Source: Phoronis australis (taxonomy: Eukaryota > Phoronida > Phoronidae). From it: a stretch of DNA of 64,000 nucleotides. Made by a program: the position numbers and the translations under genes. The DNA is taken from contig NMRA01000104.1 in the NCBI GenBank assembly GCA_002633005.1, positions 268,070 to 332,069 on the forward strand. Direction: 5' to 3'. A model generated the notes under the pieces. The model ran no database searches and was not told where the DNA came from. It saw only the letters and a program-made list of their open reading frames with translations. Below, one piece after another: positions 50,601-61,720 of this stretch. The number at the start of each line of letters is the position of its first letter. Position 1 is the first letter of the stretch.

Positions 50601-53600
50601 ACAGGAACTGAAGACAACACCTTTCAGTTGCATGTTCACCACACTCGCCGCTCAGGCTCAGAATAAAGAGAAGGTGGAAAATTTCAAATGATGTTCTTCG
50701 ATTTGAGGGATCCCAAGCATGGATTATAAAACTGAGCTAATCATCTACTAAAGTCTCTTGTTAAAGTTCTATTCCTTTCTACCTGTCTAGCTCTTGGTGA
50801 TGTGTCGTCATACATTTCAGCTGACGTTTTGCGGGCCAATGATGAAGTTACCCGAGTGATGGGACTTTACCGCACTTTGGTCGGTGATACAAAAACAGCG
50901 ACATCTAATGGTACAAGTGCAGGTAGCTTTCATCATGCTAGTCTTATTCCTGTCTCGTTTGTTTCTCTTTCACCGGTGTGGTGTCTGTGAATTTGGTTTG
51001 GCTATCGCATGGTAGTTTGAGTTGTCATTCAGTGGACAGTCACGTCTAATGAAACATGCCCTGACTTCCATCCCTCTGTATCAAGTTACCTAATTGTAAA
51101 TTATTGACTTAGGAATTCATCCAATGATTTATTGCCTTCTTTGTCAAAAATTGACGATTGGTTATTGAGTATTTTCCTCTTATATCTTTATATCATGAAT
51201 GACTGATCACCTTCAAGATTTGTAAATGCTGTATGAAAAACTTATACAGAACAGTACAAAATGTAACTACACCAGTTCTCCATTCGATTCATTGCTTTGT
51301 GTTACTTTACCTGCAGCTGATGCTTCTGCTCTCCTTGACTTTGGCTCAGAGCTCCCCCTTCAGTCTGTCCCTGGTGCTACCAATGCGGGTCCCGGTGCGC
51401 TTGACACTTTCTCTTCGCTAGGTAATGTTGTGTTGAATGGGTGGTTCAGAGGTTGTTTTTACCATCTTCACTTTTGGCTTTGTGTGAAATCTATTATTAA
51501 TTCGTTTAGTTATGCAGATCTGCTAATTGTCAACTTTTGTTAATGAAAATTGTTTGTTTATTTGATTATAAATCCGATTGAAAATTAGGTCAGAGAAGCC
51601 AATCTTTAAGGAATCTATATGAAGGTGCAAACCTTTGCAGCTGATTGAATGCAGTATTGGTGAAACATGACAAATGGTCTTTTAAAACTCCAATCAGTTC
51701 AGTGTTACTTGTAGTTAAATTAAAAGACACGTTTCTGACATTTCTCAAGTTTTGTAAAACGAGGACTTTTAGTGAAATGTGAGGACTCGTATGAGCTGAA
51801 AATGAGAAAATCATTATGGGATGAAGGTTTGTGGTTACAGGATGGAGGTATGAGTGGTGTCAATAGCTTGGTGCACCTGTACTGTTTACTGTGCACCCTG
51901 TGGCAAAAATGCGGTGACATTTGGATTGTTCTTATGAATTCATATTTTGTGAACAAAATGTAGTGCAACGGGACGTAAATTGATACAGCACAATTCATAT
52001 TTGTAATAAGAATGTTGGAAACACTTGATATATCTTAAATTCAGCACATAGCCTGTTTTCGTTATTAGGTTTATCAGACACAAAATCCAGCCAGAGCAGT
52101 GAGCCTCCAGTGGGCCCAGTGAGACAGAACTCGTCGCTTGATGAACTCGGAGATTTGTTCACTCCATCAACAGTCACTAGCAGTTCTGTAAGTGAACTCA
52201 ATACTGTCTGTAATTAGTTTACCTCTTTCTGCAGTCTTGTAAAATGGCACGTTCCAAGTAACATAATATTTAAATTTCTGTTTTACAACATTTTTGACTG
52301 TACATAATTGATCTTACATTAATACTTTGCTTTAGTACTGAAGACCTGAGGGTGTGACAGGAAATAAAGTAGTTCAAAACTTCAAGTCAGAAATTTAGGG
52401 TTTTTCACATTCAGCTATTTGGGAAAAACAATTTAATCTCACTTCATCAAAGTGCAAAGTCTCAAATATGACCCATAACTGTGTATTATTCAGATAATAT
52501 GTATTCATAGAATGGGATGTGCTAACTGTTTCATTGCAAAAACTTTATTCAGTAATAGCAACGTGCGGAAGGCAAATTTTCTGACTTGAGTCACTTTTCA
52601 TTTAATGGGCTGGAGATAATTTCTTAGATTGGATTCTTCATGTTCTTTCCTTTCAGACTCTGGATTTTGCTGACTTTGCCTCCTTGACGACCAACCCCAC
52701 AAGTCCCCTGTCAGCGCCTACATCCAATCCGCTCCCCTCCCTCGCTCCTCCCACGCAGTTTTCCACAATGTCCGCTCAGTTGCCATTTTCCAACATGGCT
52801 GCTAGTAGTTCATTACAAGCCCTTAATGTTACACCCCAGGCCTCCTTTCCTCCCCAACCCTCACTCCTTCTCCCAGGCCAATCCCGTGCTGCTCCTAGTC
52901 AGCCAACAGTCCAGTCGACTGCATATCAAGGCTCTAATATGTTAAACATGTCCCAGTCAGTGAGCCAGCCCCTAGCCTCACACCAGCCTGTACAGCCAGC
53001 ACTGCAGCCAGCACTACAGCCAGCACTACAGCCAGCACTACAGCCTGTCCTGCAACCTACAGTGCAACCAGTGTTGGCTCAAGGTAGGTATCAATGTTTT
53101 CCCTGGATTTGAAAACATGGTAATGGTAATAGCTCTCTTTCCATGGGACCAACAGGGAAAGGTACGAGAGAGGAACGAACAATCCCATTGGTTCACGTTC
53201 GTCCGAGGGCCTCCCCCAGAACATTTTAAGATTTAAGTGCCATTGTTTTCACGCCCACCTGTAATACTTATGTGGGTGCGAGCATATTGCATCCACAGTT
53301 GTATCTCTTAAACCCCCCGCAGGATCTTTCTGAAATTTGGCAGGTGAATTCCTATACGAACGTGTCTACAGATGTCAACTTTCGGACGCACCTGACCACC
53401 ACTTTACCTGTGGTGACAGTGCTGATTTTTACGTTTGCCTCTGTATGTTTGGAGCTCATGGATGAATGTTCATGTCACTATGTAAGGTGTAAGAATTAAT
53501 TGCAACAATTGTTACTCGTCAATTTGTTTTATTACACAGTACCTGGCATATACTGTGTAATTATACTATTTCGGCAGCAAAGTTTCCTTAGGACATGTTT

Positions 53601-56600
53601 TGTTAAACGGCACATTTGCACTTTAGAGCCTTAATGGACAGCCTTTCCATTTGGCATCTATCAGACCTGGTATCAGGTGTCTGTGTATGACAACAATTGT
53701 CAGTGCTAGATATTAAATGACCGCACAGGTGCTTTATTAATATGTTTGGTTCTAAAGAATTCTTTTTATGAAACAACGGTACTTAATAAATCTTTTTGGT
53801 TCGTTTTTATTTCAGCTGCACCTTCTACTGAGCAACATGGAAAAGGTCTGCACACGTTAGATCTTCTAGGGAAGTCACTAATAGAACAAAGTTTACCACC
53901 AGATGTCAAGTCAAATGCTAAGTTTGAACAGAAGTGAGTACCTGTTGAAAAGGCACAGGAAAATGTTGTCTGAAGCAATATAGTTTTGGAATTGGTGCAC
54001 GCTTGCATGTAATATCGGTTTGAAATTCCTAGTTCTTTAAAGGACTCAGCCACCCAGAATTATCTGCCCAAGTACACATGCTGAAGAATGAGATTAGGAG
54101 AGCCTTCAGCTGGGAATTTCATAAAAAAATGTCAGAGTTGGAAATCTGCTGTCTTCGATGGATGGTGAAATCAAAAAATTCCCTTTGCCCTACTTGTCAT
54201 CAAATATGTGCCTGGCTGAGAACTTTCAAAACAGTGCTGCATTTTGCTCTGTTCAGCTGACCTTTCACTCTTGTCAAATTGATCTCGTAACATTTCGGAC
54301 TGTGACAGGATTCCATTTCCATTACCTACTTAAGTCACAGGCAATGCGTAGATCTACGTGCATCATTTCCAAATTCGCAGTTTAAGGGTCGACCAGCTCC
54401 ACTAAAGTCTGAAGCGTTTTCTTGATTCATTGATGGTTTTGATGTTATTGTAGTTGGTAATGGAAGTGTAATCCTAACACGATAAGGAATATCATTAGAG
54501 CAGACCGATTTTACAAGTCAAGAGTGAAACCCCTAATTTGATTTTTTCGTTTTTTAACCAGCTGACCAGCCTGAGGGTGAAATGCTGTTTAAATTTTGTA
54601 GTGTGACAAAAGAATTTCTTGCGGTAATGAAAAGATTTCTGCAGCAAAAACGAGCACTCCTTGACAGTGAAAAGTGGAAAACAAAAAATCCCAGCATTTG
54701 TGTACACTAAAACACACTGTGTTGTGTAAACTGTTCATCTGTCTAATCCACAGAGTGCCTGCACCAAAAATGACCATAAATCAGTTGAAGTCTGCATCAA
54801 CATCCAGTACTACGGCTGCAGCAACAAATGATCTTCAGTCACCAGCTGCTGTTGCTGCTGTGTCCACAGCTCCTCTTTCATTGACTGATGTCTTTGTACC
54901 CCTGACCTCTATAATTCCAGGTATGTATTGTGCAGAAGGGAAATGGTTTACTTGTCAGCATTATGCTTTGAAAGGAACCTTCAAAGGTAGTCTCATGTTA
55001 TAGAGGAAATTTTTTGACTTTATAAATTGCCGTATGTCGTGAAATTCATAAATTTACAAAAATGTTAGAAATCATGCATGTTGTTGTTTGCAAAATGTGA
55101 TTTTTGCAAGAATGTTTCGGATTATTTCACAAATGAGTTTACAACCCTGTTTTTGCTGTTGCTTTTAATAGAAATCAAATGCCAATCATCTCCGTGTTGA
55201 CAATTTTTGTTTTGCAAAGCCATATCTCTAATTTCTGAGGAATCTGATAAATAGCCTATTGTTCTCAATTTATTTGATACTAACTGATAATTGCTCTTAT
55301 ATTGACTAATTTCATATTGAATAATCATCTGTTCCACAAATCTATGTCACTTTATTAGCCTTTGTTCATAGTTGTTATCATCATCTTATTCAGCTTGGTC
55401 ACCACTGAGTACTGGTGTCTAATCCATCTAATCATCGTCTTATTCTGTTCAATTGTCTTCATTATAATCATTGTACTCTTCATACAATTGATTAGCTAAG
55501 TGTTGCACTCCAGAAGGCTTCTGTTTCAGGCCACTACAAACCTCACTTTGTTGTTAAAAATACCAACTTCCTTCACATGGGTGTTCACTTTTAATTTCTA
55601 ATTTCGATTTCATTGCATTCTTATCCTTTGATTGAACTGAAATTGGGTGCAATAAAATGGAATTTCCGTTTTGGCCATACTGCCTTACCAACTGGAACTA
55701 ATACAAAACGGCCAGGAACTTGATGGGCATAATGCGAAGCAGTAAAGACTTGTTTTTAATCTGAGTGAGAAATGATTTTAAAACAGCAAGTCACCTACAT
55801 AAAAAATTAGCTTTTTACTGAGGGCGTGGTTAATTGCCCATTTTTAAACGCATGTAATTTTCACAGACTTGATATTATCGTATCGGACTACAAGGCGTAT
55901 ATAAAATGCTTTTTGCATAAATCAAAATAGTAATTGCATTGTCCAGTATATTTCAACTGCCTGTTACAGGTACTGAGGCACCAATCACAGCTTTTGACAA
56001 AAATAATATAAAAATAGTGATCCACTTTGGTAAAGACTCGCCCCGCTCTGATGTCACTGTGATGGTGCTCAGTATCATGAGCACCAATACATCTCCAGTG
56101 AAAAGTGTCATTTTCCAGGCAGCAGTTCCAAAGGTAGGTGGTGTTTATTACATACAGCATAGATACTCTATCCGTAGTAGGCATATATGCTCTGTATTGA
56201 AGTGACATCTTCTACTCGCTAACGATCATGTATAGTATTTTTAGCTGAGGTATCTTCTCATGTGTATGCCCAAAGGTAAAATTACAATCTAAACCCACCA
56301 CACACAGTGAAGCACGCAGTATGACGGAGAATGAGATTTCAGTCATTCTCTTTGTAAAATTATTCAAAAAATGAGTTCAAGAAAGCGTTGACTTCACCAC
56401 GATTACCACGATATGTACTGTGCTGCTTTCTTAAAGTGAATTTTTTATCATTTTATCAGAATTAATTGTTAGCTGCCTTTGAAATATTGAAAAGTTGCCA
56501 TTTTAGAAGTTATTGAGGAAAGATTACTGCAGCCCCTTTTCAGTGTCAACCCAGTCTAACAAAAATTTTGGGGATTTCATCTATGGTGCTGCAACTGTGA

Positions 56601-58236
56601 TTTTTCAAACATCTGTTGGCACGTGAACATCCTGTGATATCACGGATAATTTAGAGAGGTGTAACATGAACTATGTTTAGGAGGTGAGGTGTTAACTTCA
56701 GCGTGGTAATTGAATGCAAGTTTTGGAAATCTTTTGTGCAAATTATATACTAATCACTATATTCATGTGATGGATTTTGAGGCTCACATTCATTATTTTA
56801 TTTTTAAACGATCATTTTTATGCGCCCACATATTTATATGTGGACGCATTATGCTGTCATCTCCGTCCGTCCGTCCGTCCGGGCGGCGTCCGGCGTCCGC
56901 TGCTTTATCTCCAAAACACTTTGACATACGTTCATGAAATTTGGCACATATGTTCCATTCATGAATGGGACGGCATGTGCGAACTTTCGGGCGGATCCGA
57001 CTACCGGTGTGCCCCCTAGTGGCAATTTTAGTTTTTTATGCTAACCTTTGTATCTTCAAAAGTCCAAAACGGATTTTCATGAAATTTAGTATGTAGGCAC
57101 CTATTAATGAGATGACGCTATCCTCTCGTTTTCGGATGGATTCGACATAGTTTGCGCTACCTAGTGGCCATTTTTAGTGTTTTTGAGTCTGCTTTTGTGC
57201 GTCCACCCCTCTATCAACCAAACCGCTCAAAGGATGATTGTGAAAATTGGCATGTATATGCTTGCTATGTAGAGGACGGTTGACGATGATTTTCCGACGA
57301 TTTTGACTACTGTGGCGCCTCATAGTGGCAGTTTTTTTTTGCGCCCATGGCTGTATCTCCCAAACCGTTTGCAGGATCTTTACTAAATATAGCAAGTGTA
57401 TTTATGTGATGTTGACAACGGACGATGATGACTGTAGGATGATTCTGACCACCGGTATGCCTCTAGTGGCAATTTTAGTTTTTTCTATTTAAGAAGCAAT
57501 GACATGTTCCCCTTTTCGGATGGATTGTATGTTTTTGCGCCATCTAGTTTTTATGACAGAAATAAACAACCCTAAAAGCACGCCATTTGCGATGCATTCG
57601 TGGGCGCATTTCAACACCCAGCGTTGCTCTTGTTTAGTCTTATTATCACCAAAAAGCATGTTGCAGACTTGCAGTGGACCTGTGGTTTCAATTCCCTGGT
57701 GCGGTCTAGTGGCAAGTGCTGTTTTCCATTACATTGTTGTTTACTTGTCATGTAATCTGTGATGTCACCGAATGTTCATGACCCGACAAGTGTCCCACAA
57801 TGCCTTTAAATGTGTTGAAAAATGAAAGCAGCGGTGTAAATGAAATTCCAGAAATTATGCCTGCCTTGAGATTTTTTGCTCATTTCCACATTGTTTCAGT
57901 TTAAGCATTTTGAATGACTGCAAACTGTAAATGATGTGTGCTTGCTGCCAAAGGCAGTATAGGAAGCTATATTTCGACAATACATCATCAAGAACTAGAG
58001 TAAAATGAAGATTGTCATAATTTTATTACTTTAAAGGAAGATAATGCTTTGGTCAAGAAACCAATCCATCTTGTGGATATTTTATTATGAAGAGGTGTTA
58101 CCTGTGTTTGTTTCCAGCAAATGAAAGTTAAGCTGCAACCTCCGTCTGCTACTGACTTACCAGCGTATAACCCCATCTTACCACCTACAGCAATCACACA
58201 AGTTATGTTACTAGCTAATCCACACAAGGTCAGTAT

Positions 58237-58274
<38 letters not shown>

Positions 58275-58911
58275 GAAGCATATCCCTTACCTCCCCACAG
58301 AAGTTATGTTCTTCACTAGTCCACGTGAAGTCCGGCGTATATCTGTTACATGTTACTAGCTAATCCACATAAGGTCGGTATATCCCTTACTTGTTACTAG
58401 CTACGGTAATCCCCTCACAAGTTATGTTACTGGTCAATCCACACAAGGTCAGTATATCCCTGCTATGCTTCGTTTTTGGGCGTTCAGATTTGTTTGACAG
58501 AATTTGGACTTTCTAACATCTGATATATCATTAATATTTTCTCTTGTTTAGTTCAAGTTTTGCTAAGATGGTATCAATAGCAGAGAAGTTGTGTCCCAAA
58601 TGTGCCAAAACTCTGTTTATGTTCATTAGGCTGTTCTATTGAATTCTTTACCATTCACAGATAGAAACAGCTAGCTGTACACGCAACAAAAATAAATCAC
58701 TCACTATTTATGAAGGTATGTGCCCCATCAGCAGTTTTGAAGTAAACACCATTGGTTTGACTGGTGTTCTGTTAGTGTTGAGTATAATTATGTAATTTCT
58801 GATGTCGAATCATTTCAGGAAAAAGTAAGGTTAAAGTTCAAGCTAAGTTACAACATGAATGACCAGTTCCTGTCAGATGTTGGAGAAGTGGATAGATTTC
58901 CATTATCATGA
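44888..58911 (+). CDS. GGA: ADP-ribosylation factor-binding protein GGA
   Basis: GGA proteins are monomeric clathrin adaptors at the trans-Golgi network: they bind acidic-dileucine sorting signals, Arf-GTP, ubiquitin, clathrin and accessory proteins. Seventeen exons join in frame: 44888-44927, 46789-46949, 47196-47294, 47480-47635, 47933-47995, 49055-49135, 49349-49486, 49899-49983, 50821-50922, 51317-51421, 52069-52187, 52657-53083, 53816-53933, 54754-54920, 55970-56133, 58118-58228 and 58819-58911 (TGA). They total 2229 nt (742 codons plus stop). Exon 9 could instead begin at 50791, adding ten codons in frame. Domain order VHS, GAT, hinge, GAE is complete. The single gene corresponds to vertebrate GGA1, GGA2 and GGA3, so no paralogue number is assigned. 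Confidence 0.95.
49055..50922 (+). other. GGA: GGA GAT domain exons
   Basis: Exons 6 to 9 (about residues 174-308) give the three-helix GAT domain that binds Arf-GTP and ubiquitin. LLARLLKSKHPEDLQAANRL followed by IKNMVKQ forms the Arf-binding hook; FRLASDTDEQE and VLRANDEVTRVMGLYRTLV form the later helices. Exon 9 has two same-phase acceptors, at 50791 and 50821; the second aligns best with vertebrate GGAs. Confidence 0.9.
49986..50320 (+). repeat. GGA: About 30-bp tandem repeat starting at the GGA exon 8 donor
   Basis: About ten imperfect units of TTTTGTTGGCCATCAACCAA + CAGTTTAG start immediately behind the GTGAGT donor of exon 8. Each unit carries an internal inverted repeat (GTTGG ... 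CCAAC), so the array could form serial small hairpins in the pre-mRNA. Confidence 0.9.
52990..53060 (+). repeat. GGA: 12-bp coding minisatellite in GGA hinge
   Basis: CAGCCAGCACTA-type units repeat about four times in perfect or near-perfect form with decayed copies on the right. They encode QPAL repeats, then QPVL, QPTV and QPVL. Because the unit is a multiple of three, copy-number change would lengthen or shorten the hinge without a frameshift. Confidence 0.92.
53262..53480 (+). repeat. Modular repeat element fragment in GGA intron
   Basis: A short piece with the vocabulary of the larger elements: a GTGGGTGCGAGCATATTGCA start, TATCTCTTAAACC, TCTGAAATTTGGCAGGT and a diverged remainder. It lies in the intron after GGA exon 12. 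No coding content. Confidence 0.5.
56815..57640 (+). repeat. Modular repeat element in GGA intron 15
   Basis: The start TGCGCCCACATATTTATATG is itself a small inverted repeat, followed by a CCGT tract. Four units of about 150 bases then follow, each with CTCCAAAAC or similar, CATGAAATTTGGCA or similar, and a CTAGTGGCAATTTTAGTTTT block. The end reads GTGGGCGCATTTCAACACCC + AGCGTTGCTCTTGTTT. TGCGCCCAC at the start and GTGGGCGCA at the end are inverted. No transposase. Confidence 0.75.
58238..58465 (+). repeat. GGA: AATC microsatellite plus copies of the GGA exon 16 end and donor
   Basis: About nine AATC units follow the exon 16 donor (58229). Then come three degraded copies of the exon end plus donor region (TTATGTTACTAGCTAATCCA + CACAAG|GTCAGTATAT). 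Copy 2 (near 58298-58335) has lost its GT, copy 3 has GTCGGT at 58374 and copy 4 has an intact GTCAGT at 58448. Reading through from exon 16 reaches TGA at the end of the AATC tract. Confidence 0.9.
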
Positions 58912-59022
58912 TGTGGGGGCCCCCTGGTGGAGACTTCGCGTACTGTAATATGATGGAGACCTATGATGCCATAATATCTGTGTTTTGTAAACTAATGTGG
59001 TACTAATTTCAATTTCGGTTAC

Positions 59023-59028
59023 AATAAA
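59023..59028 (+). promoter_or_regulatory. GGA: Candidate GGA polyadenylation signal
   Basis: AATAAA, 112 bases after the GGA stop codon, suggesting a short 3' UTR. Confidence 0.65.
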
Positions 59029-59287
59029 ATTTAAAAGTTCTATGTCTAATAGCCAAAGGATGTACACTGTTCAGCATTGTTCACTAACAACACCTTCATC
59101 TGCTGGTGTTGTCTTGATGAAATGTAAGTAACTCAATTTTTATCACTGGGAAGGTTTTTCTGAAAGTCTTTGTGGACAGCTGGTCCTTTATCCTGGATAG
59201 ATTGCATTGTGTGTCATCTTGTGTGCGAGATTACAGAAAGGATCTGCGCGTGGTCCTGTTATTCCTTTGCTGTGTATGTTACTACAG

Positions 59288-59775
59288 GAAGGTCCTACAT
59301 ATGGCTGTGTAAGCCAGTTATGGTATGTACCATGCTATATATTGGGCAACAAGAAGGTCCTACTTATGTCTGTAAGTCAATTATATGGTATGGTCATCAC
59401 CATGCTATGTATTGGACTACAAGAAGGTCCTACATATGACTGTGTGAGCCAGTTATATGGTATGTACCATTCTATATATTGGACTACAAGAAAGTCCTAC
59501 ATATGACTGTGTAAGCCAGTTATATGGTATGTACCATGCTATTTATTGGACTTTAAGAAGTTCCTACCTATGACCAAAAGTCAATTTTATGGTATCTGCC
59601 ATGCTATATATTGCAGTAAAGGAAGTTATTGTATAACTGTATTAGTTCTCAGTTATATGGTATGTAGCATGCTATATATTGGAATGTAAGAAAGTCTTGT
59701 ACGACTGTGCAAGTCCTCAGTTATATGGTATGCAGGCCTACCATGCTATGATTGGTGTACATTTTACAAGAACGT
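59288..59775. repeat. About 68-bp minisatellite downstream of GGA
   Basis: Seven to eight diverged units spaced 65-70 bases apart carry AAGAAGGTCCTACATATG, AGCCAGTTATATGGTATGTA and CCATGCTATATATTGGACTA. The units decay towards the right. The open frames crossing it are repeat translations, not a gene. Confidence 0.88.
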
Positions 59776-60402
59776 CTTCGTTCATGATCGACCATTTGCT
59801 CCATTTGACACTGTATACCGCACAAAACACTGAATGAGTTTTCTTGTTTTTCAGTGATTTGCTTTTGTCTAATGTTACAAAAGAATTCATTTGATTCAGA
59901 GTGGGTGAATGTTTCAAACATGACACCTACCAGCAGAGCAACAAATACATGTGCGTCACACTTGTATCTGGAGGGTTGATCATTTAACACTGTAATTATG
60001 GTCTAGTATAGGTGGGAATTTGTATAATCAATTAAAACAGCTTTGTCATGTTAACTTCACCTTTTTGTAATGTAATTCCATTCTGCCTTAGTTTGTAAAA
60101 TGATAAGAGGTAGTGTGTGTGTACTGAGATCACTAGAACTTCATGTAGATGTAAAAATAAACAAATGGGGAATGGGAAACCACAAATGCAGATCACTCTA
60201 TTATTCATGATGCTGTTTGCTGAATTGCATTGTTTTCTTGATTGGGAAGTGGTCAACCTTTGGTTTATTCAAATCTTGTTGATATGTAATACACATGTAT
60301 CTATTCAGGTTATGTAATAGTTTATTTGTTGCTAGATTCCAGCCTTGCACTAATGATAGATGAAATTCACAGGGTAGTCTCAAGGAGGCCTTCAGTAGGC
60401 TT

Positions 60403-60613
60403 TAATCACAAGCGCACACCTGAAGATTGACAAATCCAAATGTTTTGGGTTTATTACAGACAACCCATCTTCAGGGAAAAGGAATGCCACAGCATCAAAT
60501 TAAACAAATCAAAATGCAGTATGTACTACTTTTTTTCTAATGATGGTGTGTTTTTAATAAACCCAAAATGTTGGATTTAGATACGTCAGTCTTCAGGTGT
60601 GCACTTGTGATTA
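60403..60613. mobile_element. 211-bp hairpin MITE
   Basis: The left arm TAATCACAAGCGCACACCTG + AAGA pairs with the right arm ending CTTCAGGTGTGCACTTGTGATTA, and the pairing continues inward through AAATGTTTTGGGTTTATTA. Both ends are bounded by TA, which would fit a TA-target element. No coding content. Confidence 0.8.
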
Positions 60614-61651
60614 GACTCTTGCTACTGTTTTGACCAAAAACAAGGTCATTAGGCTTAACATTTATCTGTTATAAGTTGCTGGTCCCAGTTTCGTTAATTA
60701 GACATTAAAATTCTTTTAAATCCATTTCTGTGTGATACATTTGAAGCAATTAATTATCTTTGAGCGGGATACAAATCGGTGTATCCTTGCATTCTCCAAC
60801 AACAATGCCAAAATTTAATGGATATTCCCACAAAAGCTGTGGTCTTCTTTTGTTTAAATTTACAGGTGTGTTTGTTGAAGAAATTGAGTCTTTGTGAAAA
60901 CTCCTAAAATCTTAATGACCGGTTTCAGTTCCCTGGAATTCAATACCATTAAGCATGGTAAAAAACAAGGAATCAACAACTTTAAATGTTAATGTCATAG
61001 TGCAAGTTGCTTTACTGCTAAATACCTTTACTTCTTATGATGATCTATTTGTGCTTTTTGGTGGTTATTTGTTACACTTCTTTTTATTTTTATTTTCCTT
61101 TATCAATGGCCAATCCTAGTGGCTGTGTACTCTGAACCTAAAGAAGAACCAAAAACCAAACATTTTACAAAAAGATACATTTTTGTAGAATTCTTAAATA
61201 ATGTGAAACTTTCTTAAATTCTGACCAAAATTTGCAGAATGTCATTTTGCTGAGGGGAGCGTTCCCGTGACAGGACGATGTCCCCCATTCGCTCCCTTGA
61301 CTGCACCCATGTGATGTGTAGGTTTTGGGTGGTGATATTTTGATGAAAGGGACATCGTCTTTTTTTAAACAAAAGAATATTGTTGGGTGATTGTATGAAT
61401 CTTAATGTGGATGTGATTGCTTCGTTGTTGCCTATTGAAAAATACCCGATTTGTTGGTATCTGATTTTTGAGTCATTTGCGAGGTCGGAGTTCAGCTGTA
61501 TACAACAGGCTGGCTGGCTGTGTACACTCTCATACAGTGCCACAGACGAGTGGTACTATCCTATCATAAACTCTAGACTGGTTTTTCTACGAATGAAACA
61601 TTCGATCATTCTGTTAGTTGGGAAGTTGTGTTAATCTCTGTGGCGACTTGC

Positions 61652-61652
<1 letters not shown>

Positions 61653-61719
<67 letters not shown>
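61653..61719. repeat. CAG microsatellite
   Basis: About 22 uninterrupted CAG triplets. The frames through it are short and close quickly, so it does not look like a polyglutamine gene. Confidence 0.95.

Positions 61720-61720
<1 letters not shown>

Larger units (their letters stand above)
51317..54920 (+). other. GGA: GGA hinge exons
   Basis: Exons 10 to 14 (about residues 309-620) encode a Pro/Ser/Gln-rich flexible hinge that normally recruits clathrin. Recognisable islands are SALLDF (exon 10), SLDELGDLF (exon 11) and HTLDLLGKSLIEQSLPPD (exon 13); the last closely matches the DLLGK...QSLPP block of vertebrate GGAs. The start of exon 14 and the low-complexity parts are supported only by splice phase. 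Exon 12 carries an in-frame coding minisatellite. Confidence 0.85.
55970..58911 (+). other. GGA: GGA GAE domain exons
   Basis: Exons 15 to 17 (about residues 621-742), just after the VPLTSIIPG segment of exon 14, encode the gamma-adaptin-ear domain that recruits accessory proteins. IHFGKDSPRSDVTVMVLSIM, VIFQAAVPK, MKVKLQPPSATDLPAYNPI, ITQVMLLANPHK and DVGEVDRF match vertebrate GGA ears throughout. The protein ends DRFPLS. Confidence 0.94.

Noticed and set aside
51226-51316. Upstream extension of GGA exon 10 as an open frame starting at an ATG
   Set aside because: The reading frame continues back into the intron, but the CTGCAG acceptor at 51311-51316 and phase with exon 9 fix the exon start at 51317.
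57000-57480. CTAGTGGC motifs as CTCF-like insulator sites
   Set aside because: The motif is one base out of register with the CTCF consensus, and its repetition is fully explained by the modular repeat units.
59170-59506. Overlapping 89- and 99-codon frames downstream of GGA
   Set aside because: They run through the 68-bp minisatellite, and their repeated peptide segments are a result of it.
61653-61719. Polyglutamine-encoding exon
   Set aside because: The CAG tract is flanked by stops in short order, with no splice sites or conserved flanks supporting an exon.
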